This document shows positions 18,448-28,273 of a stretch of DNA of 60,728 nucleotides, piece after piece (within the stretch, counting starts at the first letter, position 1; each line of letters opens with the position of its first letter). The translations under genes were made by a program, and so were the position numbers. Source of the stretch: Magnetospirillum sp. ME-1 (GTDB taxonomy: Bacteria; Pseudomonadota; Alphaproteobacteria; Rhodospirillales; Magnetospirillaceae); contig NZ_CP015848.1 of assembly GCF_002105535.1 (NCBI RefSeq), positions 1,823,192-1,883,919 of the forward strand. The letters run 5' to 3'. The notes beneath the pieces were generated by a model. The model saw only the letters and a program-made list of their open reading frames with translations, made no database searches and was not told the DNA's origin.

Positions 18448-19259
18448 GCCACGCCCACGCCACTCCCCGCGCTTCGTCGCCCCCCCACCCCTTCCATCTG
18501 GTCGATCCCAGTCCCTGGCCCCTGGTCGGGTCCGTTTCGGCCCTGGTGCTGGTCTATGGCGCCGTGGACTGGTTTCGCAACCACGCCCACACCACCGTCA
18601 TGCTGATCGGGCTGGCCATGGTGGCCTTCACCATGTTCGGCTGGTGGCGCGACATCTTCCGCGAGGCCCGGTCCGGCCACGCCCATTCGGACGAGGTCTG
18701 CCACGGCCTGCGCATGGGCATGAGCCTGTTCATCGCCTCCGAGGTGATGTTCTTCGTCGCCTTCTTCTGGGCCTATTTCCACTCGGCGCTCGGCGTCGCC
18801 CCCATGGTGAGCCAATGGCCGCCGGCCGGCATCCAGACGCTGGAGACCTGGCACATCCCCTTCATCAACACCCTGATCCTGATGAGCTCGGGCGTGACGC
18901 TGACCAAGGCCCATCACGCGCTGCGCCATGACGAGCGCGGCGCCACCAAGGCCTGGCTGCTGGTGACCATCGCTCTCGGCGTTCTGTTCCTGTCCCTGCA
19001 GGTCCATGAATACGGCCAGGCCATGTTCGCCTTCACCGACGGCATCTACCCATCGGTATTCTACATGGCCACCGGGTTCCACGGCTTCCACGTCTTCGTC
19101 GGCGTGTGCTTCCTCACCGTCTGCCTGCACCGGGTGCGGGCGGGCGACTTCACGCCGGCCAAGCATGTGGGCTTCGAGGCGGCCGCGTGGTACTGGCACT
19201 TCGTGGACGTGGTCTGGGTCTTCCTGTTCATCTGGGTCTACTGGTGGGGCAACGGCTGA
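18444..19259 (+). CDS. coxC: cytochrome c oxidase subunit III
   Basis: 271 residues, seven predicted transmembrane helices. Family signatures include HPFHLVDPSPWPLVGS, FFVAFFWAYFHSAL (with the conserved Glu region before it), ATGFHGFHVFVG and the C-terminal AAWYWHFVDVVWVFLFIWVYWWG. Subunit III stabilises the catalytic core and assists proton uptake. It is the last gene of the operon and converges on the EAL gene with a 12-bp gap. Confidence 0.95.
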   Translation: MSHAHATPRASSPPHPFHLVDPSPWPLVGSVSALVLVYGAVDWFRNHAHTTVMLIGLAMVAFTMFGWWRDIFREARSGHAHSDEVCHGLRMGMSLFIASEVMFFVAFFWAYFHSALGVAPMVSQWPPAGIQTLETWHIPFINTLILMSSGVTLTKAHHALRHDERGATKAWLLVTIALGVLFLSLQVHEYGQAMFAFTDGIYPSVFYMATGFHGFHVFVGVCFLTVCLHRVRAGDFTPAKHVGFEAAAWYWHFVDVVWVFLFIWVYWWGNG

Positions 19260-19271
19260 AGATGATCAGCC

Positions 19272-20474
19272 TCAGGCCTCCGGCCAGCTGAACGCATCGG
19301 CGGCGCAGGGCCGTCCCAGCAGATAGCCCTGCACCTCGTCGCATCCAAGACGGCACACCATGTCCATCTGCTCCTCGGTCTCTATGCCCTCGGCCACCAC
19401 CTTGAGGCCGAGGCGATGTCCCAGTTGGATGGAGCTCTCGACGATGGCCCTGGCCCCTTCCTCGGCCAGGGCCTTGGCGACGAAGGACTGGTCCACCTTC
19501 AATTCGGTGAAGGGCCCCTGCTGCAATTGCTTGAGCGACGAATAGCCGGTGCCGAAATCGTCGATGGACAGGCCGAAGCGGCGCATGCGCAGCCGGGTCA
19601 GGATGTCCAGCTGGGCGGTGAAATCGCCGGCCAGGGCGGTTTCGGTGATTTCGATGATGATCTTCTCGGGCGGAATCTCGTAATCACGGGCGATGTCCAC
19701 CAGGGCGTCGGGCAGATCGAGGTTGTGCAGCATGTGGGGCGACAGGTTGAGCGCCACCCGGGGCGAGAATCCGGCCTTGCGCCAATTGCGGCAATGCGCC
19801 AGGGCCTGACGGATCACCGAATCGGTCAGGCGGTCGATCATCCCTTCCCGCTCGGCCAGTCCGATGAAGCGGTCCGGCCCCACCATGCCGTGGTCCGGGT
19901 GGAGCCAGCGGGCCAGAACCTCCGCCCCCAGAATCCGCCGGCTCCTGGCGCAGAACTTGGCCTGGAACCAGGGCACCACATGGCCGTCGTCGAGCGCCAG
20001 ACCCAGGGCCGCGGTATCGGGATGGTAGCGATCCGGCGCCCGCGCCACCACGCTGGGGCGGATGGGGGCCCGGGCGGCGGCCAGGATGTCGTAGACCGCC
20101 GACAATTCGCCGACGCCGAAGGGCTTGTGCAGCGCTCCGGCCACCTTCAGTCCGCGGGATTCCGCCAGTCGCCGGGCCGCCTCGATCACGTCGGCGTCGT
20201 AGCCGCTCATCAAGACCAGATGGGCGCCGGAATTGTTGTCGGCGAGAAAGCGGATGATTTCCACGCCATCCATTCCCGGCATGGCGAGATCGAGGAAGAT
20301 GCCGTGCAGATCCACCGAATAGCGGCAGGCGAAATCCTCGAAATTGTCGCACCAGGTCGCCTTGAAGCCCATGTCGGTCCCGACGTCGGCGACGAACTCG
20401 CACATGTCGCGTTCATCGTCGAGGATGAGCACCGGCAGTGACGGTGGTGAATCGAGATTTTGATCTACGGTCAT
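19272..20474 (-). CDS. response regulator with EAL c-di-GMP phosphodiesterase output
   Basis: 400 residues. Receiver domain about 15-135: acidic pocket ILDDERD, phospho-acceptor Asp in GIFLDLAMPG, conserved Lys in ALHKPFG. EAL domain about 155-395: AEVLARWLHP (EVL variant keeping the Glu), LNLSPHM, IEITETAL, SIDDFGTGYSS, KVDQSFV, EGIETEEQ and QGYLLGRP. Metal and catalytic residues look intact, so it should hydrolyse c-di-GMP under phosphorylation control. Its ATG overlaps the stop of the hybrid kinase (ATGA), which makes that kinase the likely phosphodonor. Confidence 0.92.
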   Translation of the reverse strand: MTVDQNLDSPPSLPVLILDDERDMCEFVADVGTDMGFKATWCDNFEDFACRYSVDLHGIFLDLAMPGMDGVEIIRFLADNNSGAHLVLMSGYDADVIEAARRLAESRGLKVAGALHKPFGVGELSAVYDILAAARAPIRPSVVARAPDRYHPDTAALGLALDDGHVVPWFQAKFCARSRRILGAEVLARWLHPDHGMVGPDRFIGLAEREGMIDRLTDSVIRQALAHCRNWRKAGFSPRVALNLSPHMLHNLDLPDALVDIARDYEIPPEKIIIEITETALAGDFTAQLDILTRLRMRRFGLSIDDFGTGYSSLKQLQQGPFTELKVDQSFVAKALAEEGARAIVESSIQLGHRLGLKVVAEGIETEEQMDMVCRLGCDEVQGYLLGRPCAADAFSWPEA

Positions 20475-23065
20475 CGCGTCCTCACACGGTCATCGAGGGC
20501 CTTTCTCACGGCCCTGGCCAGGTCCGCCTTGCTGTAGGGCTTTGGCAGAATGTCGCCATGCCCGCCCTTGTGCTCCGCGGCATAGCCGGTGAAACCCGAG
20601 GTCAGCAGAACGGCGCAGCCATGCCCCATCTCGCGGGCGCTTCGCTCCAGCCCGTAACCATCCAGGCCGTGGGGCATCACCACGTCGGTGAACAGCAGGT
20701 CGATGGCGGGATCATGGCGCAGCGCGGACAGCGCCTCGGCGGCATCGCCCGGAATGCTCACGCGGTAGCCCAGCTCCTTCAGGAACTCGCCGGCGATTTC
20801 GGCCAGATGGGGTTCGTCATCCACGATCAGGACATGCTCGGTCCCGGTGGGTAAGGCTTCGGCGGAAAGGTCCGGGGTCGCCTCGGCCGCCGCCACGCTG
20901 GACGCCTTGGGCAGATACAGGCGGAAGGTGGTGCCGATCCCGGGCTCCGAATAGACCCGGATATGGCCGCCCGAGCGCTTGGCGAAGCCATAGGCCATGG
21001 CCAGACCCAGCCCGGTGCCCTTGCCGCGTTCCTTGGTGGTGAAGAACGGCTCGAAGATGCGGTCGACGATGTCCTTGGGAATTCCCGTGCCCGTATCGCT
21101 GATCGACACCAGGGCATAGCGCCCCGGCGTGATGTTGGGATCAATGCGGCAATATTCGCTATCGACCACCACATTGGCGGTCTCGATGCTCAGCATTCCA
21201 CCGTTGGGCATGGCGTCGCGGGCGTTGAGGCAAAGATTGAGCAGGCAGTCCTCGAACTCGCTGCGGTTGATGTCCGCCTGCCAGCACTCGGTGGCCAGCT
21301 GGGTCCGTACCTCGATCACCCTGGTGAGCGATCGCTGGATCATCTCCTGCATGCCGGCCACCGCCTCGTTGAGGTCGGTGAGGCTCTTGCCCTGGGCCTT
21401 GGGGTCCTGGCGCGAAAAGGACAGCAGGCGCCGCGTCAGGTCGGCGCCCCGCCGGGCGCTGCGCAGCGCGGTGTCAACCCGCCGCTGACACGCGTCATTG
21501 CCCTGGACGGCGCGCTCCAGCAGTTCCAGATTCCCTGTAATGATGCCGAGCAAGTTGTTGAAATCGTGGGCTATGCCTCCGGTCAGCTGGCCGACCGCCT
21601 CCATCTTCTGGGACCGGCGCAGCGCCGTCTCGGTCATCTTCTGCTCGGAAATATCGCGGATGAAGGCGGTGAACAATCCATGGTCCGGCAGATGGGTGAT
21701 GGTCAGTTCCAGGGGAATCTCGTGCCCATCGGCATGCAGCCCATTCATTTCCAGGCGCTTGCCCAAAACGGTGGCCCCATGCCCTTCGGCGACCCGCAAC
21801 AGGCCGCGCCGGTGGGCTTCGCGATGGGCCTCGGGAATGATCAGTTCGGCAACCTCCTGGCCAACGGCATCGGACGACCGGCGGCCGAAGATGCGTTCGG
21901 CGGCGGGGTTGAACTCCACCACCATGCCTGAACGGTCGATGGTGACGATGGCGTCCAGGGCCGCATCGAGGATGCTGCTCTTGATCTGCTCGCTGGCCTC
22001 CAGGGCGCGGCGGGTGGCGGTGACGTCGCTGATGTCGCGGAAGGTCACCACGGCGCCGATCAGGTCTCCCTCCTTGACGATGGCGGTCGAGCCGTAATGC
22101 ACGGGAAAGCTGGACCCATCCCGGCGCCAGAACCACTCGCCCTCGACCGAGCAATCCTCGCCGGTGGACAGGGTGCGGGCCAGGGGGCATTCCGTGCTGG
22201 GGTATTCGCTGCCGTCCGGGTGGGTGTGGTGGATGAGCGGATGCAGGCTCCGGCCCAGCATCTCCCAGGGGGCATAGCCCAGCATGCCGGAGGCCGCCGG
22301 ATTGGCGAAGGTGACCGCCCCGTTCCGGTCCAGTCCGATGATTCCCTCGCCCATGGATTCCAGGATCAGGTGGTTGTGCTCCACGGCCGCCTGATGGTCG
22401 GCGAATTCCTGGCGCAGGCGCCGCGCCATGGGCCGGAACACCCCGAACCACGACAGGGTCAGCACCGCGATGACCAGATAGAGCCCAAGCGTGAAGCCCT
22501 GGCGCAGCCGGGCGACATTCTGGCGGCTCTCGTCCTGGTATTGCACCACCAGACGCTCGAGGCCCGGCAGCAGGGTGAGGCGTGATTTGTCGGCCAAAGC
22601 CTTCAACCGTGGCGAGGCCTGACCGATTCCCAATCCATCGGAAGACGCCAGATGCCGCACATCGGCGACAAAGGCCATCACCTCCACATCCAGCGACGGC
22701 GCTCCGCCGAAATAAAGCCGCTCCATCTCCGCGCTCATGCCGCGCGCCGAGCTTTCGCCGATCAGGCGGGCATGGCCGGCCCCCATCTCGGATCCCGCCT
22801 GGGCCAGGAGATCGGCGAACATGGTGCGATCGTCGGGATTGGAGGCGGCGGCCATCTGATAGGCCAGCGCCACCGAGCGCTGCGACAGCATGCGCTGACG
22901 CCCGGCAACGTTGATCAGCGCCCCGTCGTCGGACATATGGGAGATGAGCCAGTCCTGCGACTGATAGCCCGCCAGGGTCAACAACAGCAGCGCACCGATC
23001 ACCGCGGCCTGGCGACGGTAGAGGCCCACCAGCAGATCCTGAGCGCGATACCGCGTTTCCGCCAC
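20471..23065 (-). CDS. hybrid histidine kinase with PilJ-type sensor and two PAS domains
   Basis: 864 residues from a GTG at 23065, chosen because GGAGG lies 7 bases upstream; the upstream TTG has no such site. TM1 about 15-37; the periplasmic sensor carries [22 protein letters not shown], the PilJ/nitrate-sensor-type signature; TM2 about 200-220. Two PAS domains follow ([11 protein letters not shown] and [11 protein letters not shown]). His[18 protein letters not shown] carries the phospho-His, the HATPase has [19 protein letters not shown] and [13 protein letters not shown], and a C-terminal receiver has VDDEP and LLFTDVVMP. Coupled to a REC-EAL gene, so it probably controls c-di-GMP turnover. 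Confidence 0.9.
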   Translation of the reverse strand: MAETRYRAQDLLVGLYRRQAAVIGALLLLTLAGYQSQDWLISHMSDDGALINVAGRQRMLSQRSVALAYQMAAASNPDDRTMFADLLAQAGSEMGAGHARLIGESSARGMSAEMERLYFGGAPSLDVEVMAFVADVRHLASSDGLGIGQASPRLKALADKSRLTLLPGLERLVVQYQDESRQNVARLRQGFTLGLYLVIAVLTLSWFGVFRPMARRLRQEFADHQAAVEHNHLILESMGEGIIGLDRNGAVTFANPAASGMLGYAPWEMLGRSLHPLIHHTHPDGSEYPSTECPLARTLSTGEDCSVEGEWFWRRDGSSFPVHYGSTAIVKEGDLIGAVVTFRDISDVTATRRALEASEQIKSSILDAALDAIVTIDRSGMVVEFNPAAERIFGRRSSDAVGQEVAELIIPEAHREAHRRGLLRVAEGHGATVLGKRLEMNGLHADGHEIPLELTITHLPDHGLFTAFIRDISEQKMTETALRRSQKMEAVGQLTGGIAHDFNNLLGIITGNLELLERAVQGNDACQRRVDTALRSARRGADLTRRLLSFSRQDPKAQGKSLTDLNEAVAGMQEMIQRSLTRVIEVRTQLATECWQADINRSEFEDCLLNLCLNARDAMPNGGMLSIETANVVVDSEYCRIDPNITPGRYALVSISDTGTGIPKDIVDRIFEPFFTTKERGKGTGLGLAMAYGFAKRSGGHIRVYSEPGIGTTFRLYLPKASSVAAAEATPDLSAEALPTGTEHVLIVDDEPHLAEIAGEFLKELGYRVSIPGDAAEALSALRHDPAIDLLFTDVVMPHGLDGYGLERSAREMGHGCAVLLTSGFTGYAAEHKGGHGDILPKPYSKADLARAVRKALDDRVRTR

Positions 23066-23173
23066 CCGATATCCTCCCCCGTGTGGCCCCGCAGATCCGT
23101 CAGGACGACAGACGGCGCGACCGCACCGATACAAAAGGCATATTGGCTATACCAGATTATATTTCAATAAGTA

Positions 23174-23413
23174 TTAGTACGGGCAATCGGCCCTGCCGCA
23201 TGACCGGGCGGTGCGCCCGGGCTGCCAAGTGCCGCACACCCGGCATTCCACCATGGTTTCCGCCTCGGTGGATGTTCCGGCTCCGGGCTTGCGCGGCGGC
23301 GCGACCCGATCGGCCTGATCGCGGCGGCGCAGTTCCGCCAGCCGGCTCAGATATCGGAAGCCGAACCAGATGATGGCGATGACGGCAACGGTCAGCAGAA
23401 TTTTTCCGAACAT
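23174..23413 (-). CDS. small membrane protein with C-terminal zinc ribbon
   Basis: 79 residues: one N-terminal transmembrane helix (MFGKILLTVAVIAIIWFGF), a basic linker, and CRVCGTW ... SCGRADCPY, a four-cysteine zinc-ribbon-like end. It resembles PP0621-type short proteins; function unknown. The ATG overlaps the upstream methyltransferase stop (TGATG), so it is the second gene of that operon. The first residues may equally act as a membrane anchor for a metal-binding tail. Confidence 0.78.
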   Translation of the reverse strand: MFGKILLTVAVIAIIWFGFRYLSRLAELRRRDQADRVAPPRKPGAGTSTEAETMVECRVCGTWQPGRTARSCGRADCPY

Positions 23414-24213
23414 CAGGTCTTATCCTCCCCCCCACCCAAGGGGTCAAGGGCCGCACCGCCGCGCAGGATGGCCTGGGCCGCCGGCGTGAAGGCCCCGTCC
23501 TGGCCATGCAACACGAGTCCCGGCAGCAGCCGCAGGGGCGAGCGCACCCCCTTGCGCGCGCCGACGATCACCCGTCCGGCGGCACGATCGGCCTTGGGCC
23601 ACAGGGGCAGTACGGCGATGTCGCCCACGCCCCTGCCCCGCAAGGCCGCCAGGATATCCCCCAGACGCTCGGCCCGATGGATGAGCGTGAGGCGTCCCTT
23701 GGGCCGCAGCAGCTTGACCGCCGCCTTGATCCAGCCGGCCAGGTCCAGCCCCCCTTCCTGATGGGCCATGGCGCGCGACGCGTTGGCCGCCGAAGTGCCG
23801 CTCCGCTGTGCGAAGAACGGCGGATTGGTCAGGACGTGGTCGAACTCGCCAAGACCGGGGGGCGGAGCCGCCCCATCGCCGCACAGGGGATTGAAGCGCT
23901 CCTCCATTGCGTTGAGGGCGGCATTGCGCCGCGCCAGGCCCGCCAGGCTTTCCTGCAATTCCAGGCCGGTCACCGTGGCCTGGGGGCAGCGGGCCAACAG
24001 ACACAGGGCCGCGGCGCCCACCCCGCAGCCCAGGTCGAGCACGCGCTCTCCCGGCCGGGCCGGGACGGCCGCCGCCAGGAATACCGGGTCGATGGCGGCG
24101 CGATAGCCGTCACGCGGCTGGATCAGGCGCAGCCTGCCGTCCAGCAGGCGGTCCTCGGTCAGCGGATCGGTCGGTTCCATGAGATCAAGGCTCTTGATCG
24201 GGGTGAAAGACAT
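23413..24213 (-). CDS. class I methyltransferase, TrmN6 (tRNA1-Val adenine N6) type
   Basis: 266 residues from the ATG at 24213 (a TTG lies two codons upstream, and Met at 24180 is another option; none has a strong ribosome site). SAM motif I is VLDLGCGVGAAALCLLARCP; the N6-adenine motif is LTNPPFF. The leading RLRLIQPRDGYRAAIDPVFLAAA matches the TrmN6/YfiC group, which methylates A37 of tRNA-Val. A tRNA-Val gene occurs 12 kb away but that is coincidental evidence. Divergent from the polyprenyl synthase. Confidence 0.82.
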   Translation of the reverse strand: MSFTPIKSLDLMEPTDPLTEDRLLDGRLRLIQPRDGYRAAIDPVFLAAAVPARPGERVLDLGCGVGAAALCLLARCPQATVTGLELQESLAGLARRNAALNAMEERFNPLCGDGAAPPPGLGEFDHVLTNPPFFAQRSGTSAANASRAMAHQEGGLDLAGWIKAAVKLLRPKGRLTLIHRAERLGDILAALRGRGVGDIAVLPLWPKADRAAGRVIVGARKGVRSPLRLLPGLVLHGQDGAFTPAAQAILRGGAALDPLGGGEDKT

Positions 24214-24308
24214 ACGCAAAAGGCGATGTAAGCTTGACCCGCTTTCCCAGGCAACACTATGTTCGTCGCGCGGGTAGGCATGCCCCGCACGGGAGGAGTT
24301 TCAGCATC

Positions 24309-25328
24309 GTGGCGATCGTGGTCAATTTCGAGGACGAACGTGGCAAGAAGGCGAAGAGCTTTGACGCCCTTGTCGCCCTGGTCAAGGACGACCTGGAGAA
24401 GGTCAACCGCGCCATCGTCGACCGCATGCACAGCCCGGTGGAACTGATCCCCCAACTGGCCGGACACATCATCGCCGCCGGGGGCAAGCGCCTGCGCCCG
24501 GTCCTGACCCTGGCCTCGGCCAAGCTGGCCGGTCATGCCGGCGACCGCCACATCAAGCTGGCCGCCTGCGTCGAGTTCATCCACACCGCCACCCTGCTGC
24601 ACGACGACGTGGTCGACGAATCCGACCTGCGGCGCGGCCAGGCCTCGGCCAACGCCCTGTTCGGCAACAAGCCCAGCGTGCTGGTGGGCGATTTCCTGTT
24701 CTCCCGCTCGTTCGAGCTGATGGTCGAGGACGGATCGCTGTCGGTGCTGGCCATCCTGTCGCGCGCCTCCTCGGTCATCGCCGAGGGCGAGGTGCTGCAG
24801 CTGATCACCGCCAACGACACCGAGACCAGCGAGGATTCGTATCTCGAGGTCATCCGCTCCAAGACCGCCGCCCTGTTCGCCGCCGCCTGCCGCATCGGCG
24901 CGGTGGTGGCCGACCGCCCCAAGGTCGAGGAAGAGGCGCTGGAATCCTATGGCCTGAACTTAGGGATAGCCTTCCAGCTGATCGACGACGTGCTGGACTA
25001 TTCCGCCAAGCAGGCGGTGCTGGGCAAGACGGTGGGCGACGATTTCCGCGAAGGCAAGATCACGCTGCCGGTCATCCTGGCCTTCCGCCGGGGCGACGAG
25101 GACGAACGCACCTTCTGGCGCCGCTGCCTCGAGGACCTGGAGCAGACCGACGAGGATCTGGGCCACGCCATCAAGCTGATGGAAAAGCACGGCAGCCTGG
25201 CCGCCACCATTGCACGGGCCCGCCATTACGGCGAGATCGCCCGCGACGCCCTGGGCATCTTCCCCGACTCCCCCATCAAGCAGGCGATGATCGACGTCAT
25301 CGATTTCTGCATCGACCGGGCCTATTAG
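24309..25328 (+). CDS. ispB: polyprenyl diphosphate synthase (ubiquinone side chain)
   Basis: 339 residues from a GTG at 24309, 10 bases after GGGAGGAG; longer in-frame starts lack a site. First Asp-rich motif LLHDDVVDESDLRRG, second QLIDDVLDYSA, substrate-binding GGKRLRPVL and the KTAALFAAACRIGA helix: a trans-isoprenyl diphosphate synthase making a C40-C50 chain for ubiquinone. Chain length cannot be read with certainty; alphaproteobacteria often make Q10. Convergent with the next gene with 5 bp between stops. Confidence 0.9.
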   Translation: MAIVVNFEDERGKKAKSFDALVALVKDDLEKVNRAIVDRMHSPVELIPQLAGHIIAAGGKRLRPVLTLASAKLAGHAGDRHIKLAACVEFIHTATLLHDDVVDESDLRRGQASANALFGNKPSVLVGDFLFSRSFELMVEDGSLSVLAILSRASSVIAEGEVLQLITANDTETSEDSYLEVIRSKTAALFAAACRIGAVVADRPKVEEEALESYGLNLGIAFQLIDDVLDYSAKQAVLGKTVGDDFREGKITLPVILAFRRGDEDERTFWRRCLEDLEQTDEDLGHAIKLMEKHGSLAATIARARHYGEIARDALGIFPDSPIKQAMIDVIDFCIDRAY

Positions 25329-25333
25329 AAGCC

Positions 25334-26857
25334 CTATTCCGCCGCCGCGAATCGGGTCTTGGGCGCCGGCAGCACGATGGCCGGGCGCGGGATATCCTTC
25401 ATCAGGCCGGGGCCGTTGACCATGTCGAAGCCGCCCTGCACCACGCTGCCGACCACCCGCTTGCGCCGGGCGCTCCACAGATAGCAGCCGATACCGTCAC
25501 GCACCGTCTCCTCTTGGATACGGGCCAGCACGGCGAGCAATTGCTCGTCGTCCATCTTCTCCTCGGGACGCAGTTCCGACAGGTCGAGGCCGATTTTCGA
25601 CACGCCGATCTCGGCGGCCACCGACGTGCGGTGGGATGACAGCCTGGTCCGGACCAGAACCTCGCGGCACAGCCCGCCGACGAAGGACACCACCGATTCC
25701 AGTTCGGGCGTGGTGGTGCCGTCGGGAATGTGGAAGATTTCGATCACCAGCCGGGTGTTGCGGGTGTCCTGGGTCAGGTCGGAAAGGGCGAAGACCACCC
25801 CCTGGCGCTGGTCCGAGGACAGGGATTGCCATGACAGCGGCAGGATCACCGAAGGCTGCGGCACGCCCTCCTGGGCGTTGCGCGCCGCGTTGCGGATGTC
25901 GCGCACCGCCGAGTTGACCACGAAGCGATCCAGGGTGATGGCCGTCGCCACATCGCCCTCGGGATAGGCCCAACACCCCTCGACGGGATCGGCCTTGTCG
26001 TGATCGCGGCGAACCACGCGGGCGCTATAGGCCGAAATGGCTTCGCCCACCGCCACCCAGGTCGGGCGCCACACCAGGGCCAGGGCCGCACCCGGCGGAA
26101 TGGGGCCGACGATGCTGGGGTCGAGATAGGCCGCCGGCTTCTTGACGCCGGTAGCCTCGATGGTCTCCCACTGCATCTCCTCCTTGCGCAGGTCGGAACC
26201 GCGATCAAGGGTCGCCCAGCCCTGGAGCGGGTCGTTGGCGGCCGGTCCGGCCTTTACCCCCTGGGTCGGCAGATATGGCAGACCGGTGGTGGAGACATTG
26301 GCCCTCACCTCGGCCACCGCCGAATGGATGCGGCCGTGATTCAGTTCCCCGTCGGCTCCGATCGCCTCGCAGACGGCGACTTCCGCCGCCAGGGCCACCG
26401 GCCGCTCCTGGCCGCCGCCCTGCTGCTGGCCATAGAGGAAGCGGCCCAGTTCCTCGACCACGGTGATGGTGCGGCGCCTTGCGTCATCGGGGCTCAGTTC
26501 GGGAAAGGCCATGATCCAGCAATCTTCGCCGTCCCGGCAGAAGGTGTTGCCCCGCCCGATATTGCGCCGCACCACCTGCTCGACGATGATCGCCACCTTA
26601 TCGACCAGACGCGGCCATTTCTCGCCCACCGACTCGCGGTACTCGACCAGTGAAATCACATGCAGCTTGGCCTTGATAGTGGGATCGCGGGCGAGCATCT
26701 GCTCGAGCCATTCCGCGGCGGAGTCCACGGACGAACGGGCGGTCGGACGCGACACCTTGCCGGCGGGCGCATTGGCCGGGGCCGGCTTGTCGTCATCCCA
26801 GAGGGTCTTCAGCGATTGCGCCAGACGAACCCACACATTCCCCATGGTGGCCGACAT
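25334..26857 (-). CDS. uncharacterised 507-residue protein, possibly degenerate GGDEF/EAL
   Basis: The ATG at 26857 follows GGAGG at 6 bases. A soluble protein with no signal peptide. Residues about 45-150 have a layout reminiscent of a GGDEF fold (IGRGNTFCRDGEDCWIMAFPELSPDDARRR) but lack GGDEF. Residues about 255-490 show EAL-like spacing (VWRPTWVAVGEAISAYSARVVRRD ... GCWAYPEG ... VIEIFHIPDG ... SKIGLDLSEL ... IGCYLWSARRKRVVGSVVQGG) without the catalytic EAL or DDFG residues. If the reading is right it would be a c-di-GMP-blind scaffold or regulator. This is a resemblance only. Confidence 0.55.
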   Translation of the reverse strand: MSATMGNVWVRLAQSLKTLWDDDKPAPANAPAGKVSRPTARSSVDSAAEWLEQMLARDPTIKAKLHVISLVEYRESVGEKWPRLVDKVAIIVEQVVRRNIGRGNTFCRDGEDCWIMAFPELSPDDARRRTITVVEELGRFLYGQQQGGGQERPVALAAEVAVCEAIGADGELNHGRIHSAVAEVRANVSTTGLPYLPTQGVKAGPAANDPLQGWATLDRGSDLRKEEMQWETIEATGVKKPAAYLDPSIVGPIPPGAALALVWRPTWVAVGEAISAYSARVVRRDHDKADPVEGCWAYPEGDVATAITLDRFVVNSAVRDIRNAARNAQEGVPQPSVILPLSWQSLSSDQRQGVVFALSDLTQDTRNTRLVIEIFHIPDGTTTPELESVVSFVGGLCREVLVRTRLSSHRTSVAAEIGVSKIGLDLSELRPEEKMDDEQLLAVLARIQEETVRDGIGCYLWSARRKRVVGSVVQGGFDMVNGPGLMKDIPRPAIVLPAPKTRFAAAE

Positions 26858-27053
26858 TCTGCCCTCCCGCCCACAGTCATATCCCGTGTCGAATATACCT
26901 AAAATTACCTATTCATCCAAGAAACAAACTTTGCCGACTATTGTCGCCATATTTACCGACCTCACTCCGATGCCAAGAATCAACAAGGGTAACCACCGGC
27001 GAATACCTGCCGGCAGCGACATGCATATCAACTTGCATATAGATTGGGATGAA

Positions 27054-27074
27054 CGGGGCTTTTGACCAGCCCCG
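27054..27074. terminator. hairpin downstream of the epimerase gene
   Basis: Stem CGGGGCT/AGCCCCG with loop TTTGACC, 16 bp past the epimerase stop (27090). The T-run is poor; weak terminator prediction. Confidence 0.4.
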
Positions 27075-27089
27075 CCCCATCAGAAAGGG

Positions 27090-28070
27090 TTACAGCCCGT
27101 GGTATTGCTTGTACCACGCGATGAAGTTGGGAACGCCGACGCTGATGGGCGTGGTGGGCGCGAAGCCCACGTCGCGCTGAATGGCCGAGATATCGGCATA
27201 GGTTTCCTTGACGTCGCCCGGCTGCATGGGCTGGAAGTCGTAGGTCGCCTTGCGGCCCAGCGCGCTTTCAACCAGGCCGATGAAATCCATCAGCCGTTCG
27301 GAATTGTTGTTGCCGATGTTGTAGAGGCGGTAGGGCGGGGTCTTGCCGTCATCTGCCGGCGGATTGTCCAGAACGCCGACCACGCCCGAGACGATATCGT
27401 CGATATAGGTGAAGTCGCGCCGCATGTCGCCGTTGTTGAACACCTTGATGGGCCGGCCGGCAACGATGGCGTCGGCGAACAGATAGGCGGCCATGTCGGG
27501 CCGTCCCCAGGGGCCGTAGACGGTGAAGAAACGCAAGCCGGTGGTGGGGATGCGGAACAGATGGCTGTAGGAATGGCTCATCAGTTCGCCCGAGCGCTTG
27601 GAGGCGGCATACAGCGAGATGGGGGTATCCACCCGGTCCTCGACGGAAAAGGGCAGCTTGGTATTGGCGCCGTAGACCGAGGACGAACTGGCATAGACGA
27701 AGTGGCGGCATTTGGGATTGGCGCGCGCCATCTCCAGCATCACCAGATGCCCTTCGATGTTGGAATGGGTGTAGTCGAAGGGAGCGGTCAGCGAATGGCG
27801 CACGCCGGCCTGGGCGGCGAGATTGATGTAGGCGGTCACCTCGGGACGGGACCGCGCCACCTCTTCCATGGCGGCCCGGTCGGCGATGTCGGCCTGGACA
27901 AACGAGAATCCCTCGTGCCGGCGCAGATGGTCCAGGCGGGTGTGCTTCAGCCTGACGTCATAGTAGGGGCTGATGCAATCGACGCCGAGCACCCGCTCGC
28001 CACGGGCCAGAAGGCGCAAAGAGGTGTGATAACCGATAAATCCGGCAGCGCCGGTTACAAGAATCGTCAT
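27090..28070 (-). CDS. NAD-dependent UDP-sugar epimerase (UDP-glucuronate 4-epimerase type)
   Basis: 326 residues, extended SDR fold. NAD-binding VTGAAGFIGYHTSLRLLARG at the N-terminus, INLAAQAGVRHSL, SSSSVYGANTKLPFS, catalytic Tyr-x3-Lys in YAASKRSGE, and GLRFFTVYGPWGRPDMA, which is characteristic of the UDP-glucuronate 4-epimerase/CapI branch. It would supply UDP-galacturonate for surface polysaccharide. No other polysaccharide gene is adjacent, but a TPR/glycosyltransferase fusion lies 3.7 kb away. Divergent from the indolepyruvate oxidoreductase gene. Confidence 0.88.
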   Translation of the reverse strand: MTILVTGAAGFIGYHTSLRLLARGERVLGVDCISPYYDVRLKHTRLDHLRRHEGFSFVQADIADRAAMEEVARSRPEVTAYINLAAQAGVRHSLTAPFDYTHSNIEGHLVMLEMARANPKCRHFVYASSSSVYGANTKLPFSVEDRVDTPISLYAASKRSGELMSHSYSHLFRIPTTGLRFFTVYGPWGRPDMAAYLFADAIVAGRPIKVFNNGDMRRDFTYIDDIVSGVVGVLDNPPADDGKTPPYRLYNIGNNNSERLMDFIGLVESALGRKATYDFQPMQPGDVKETYADISAIQRDVGFAPTTPISVGVPNFIAWYKQYHGL

Positions 28071-28273
28071 CCCGGAGGCCCTTCATGCACAAGCGCTTTC
28101 ATATAGCTTGATCGGAAGCGGAAATCATCCCCCGTATTTCGTCATGGAACCGCAATTTCCTTGCCGCCCGGACCCTGCCGCATTGCGTTCATTGCTATTT
28201 TCGCCCCGGCTCTTTCCACCGCAAGGCTCGGTCATTACCTTCAAGGCATAGGGGTGCTTTCGAGGCCGCCGTC

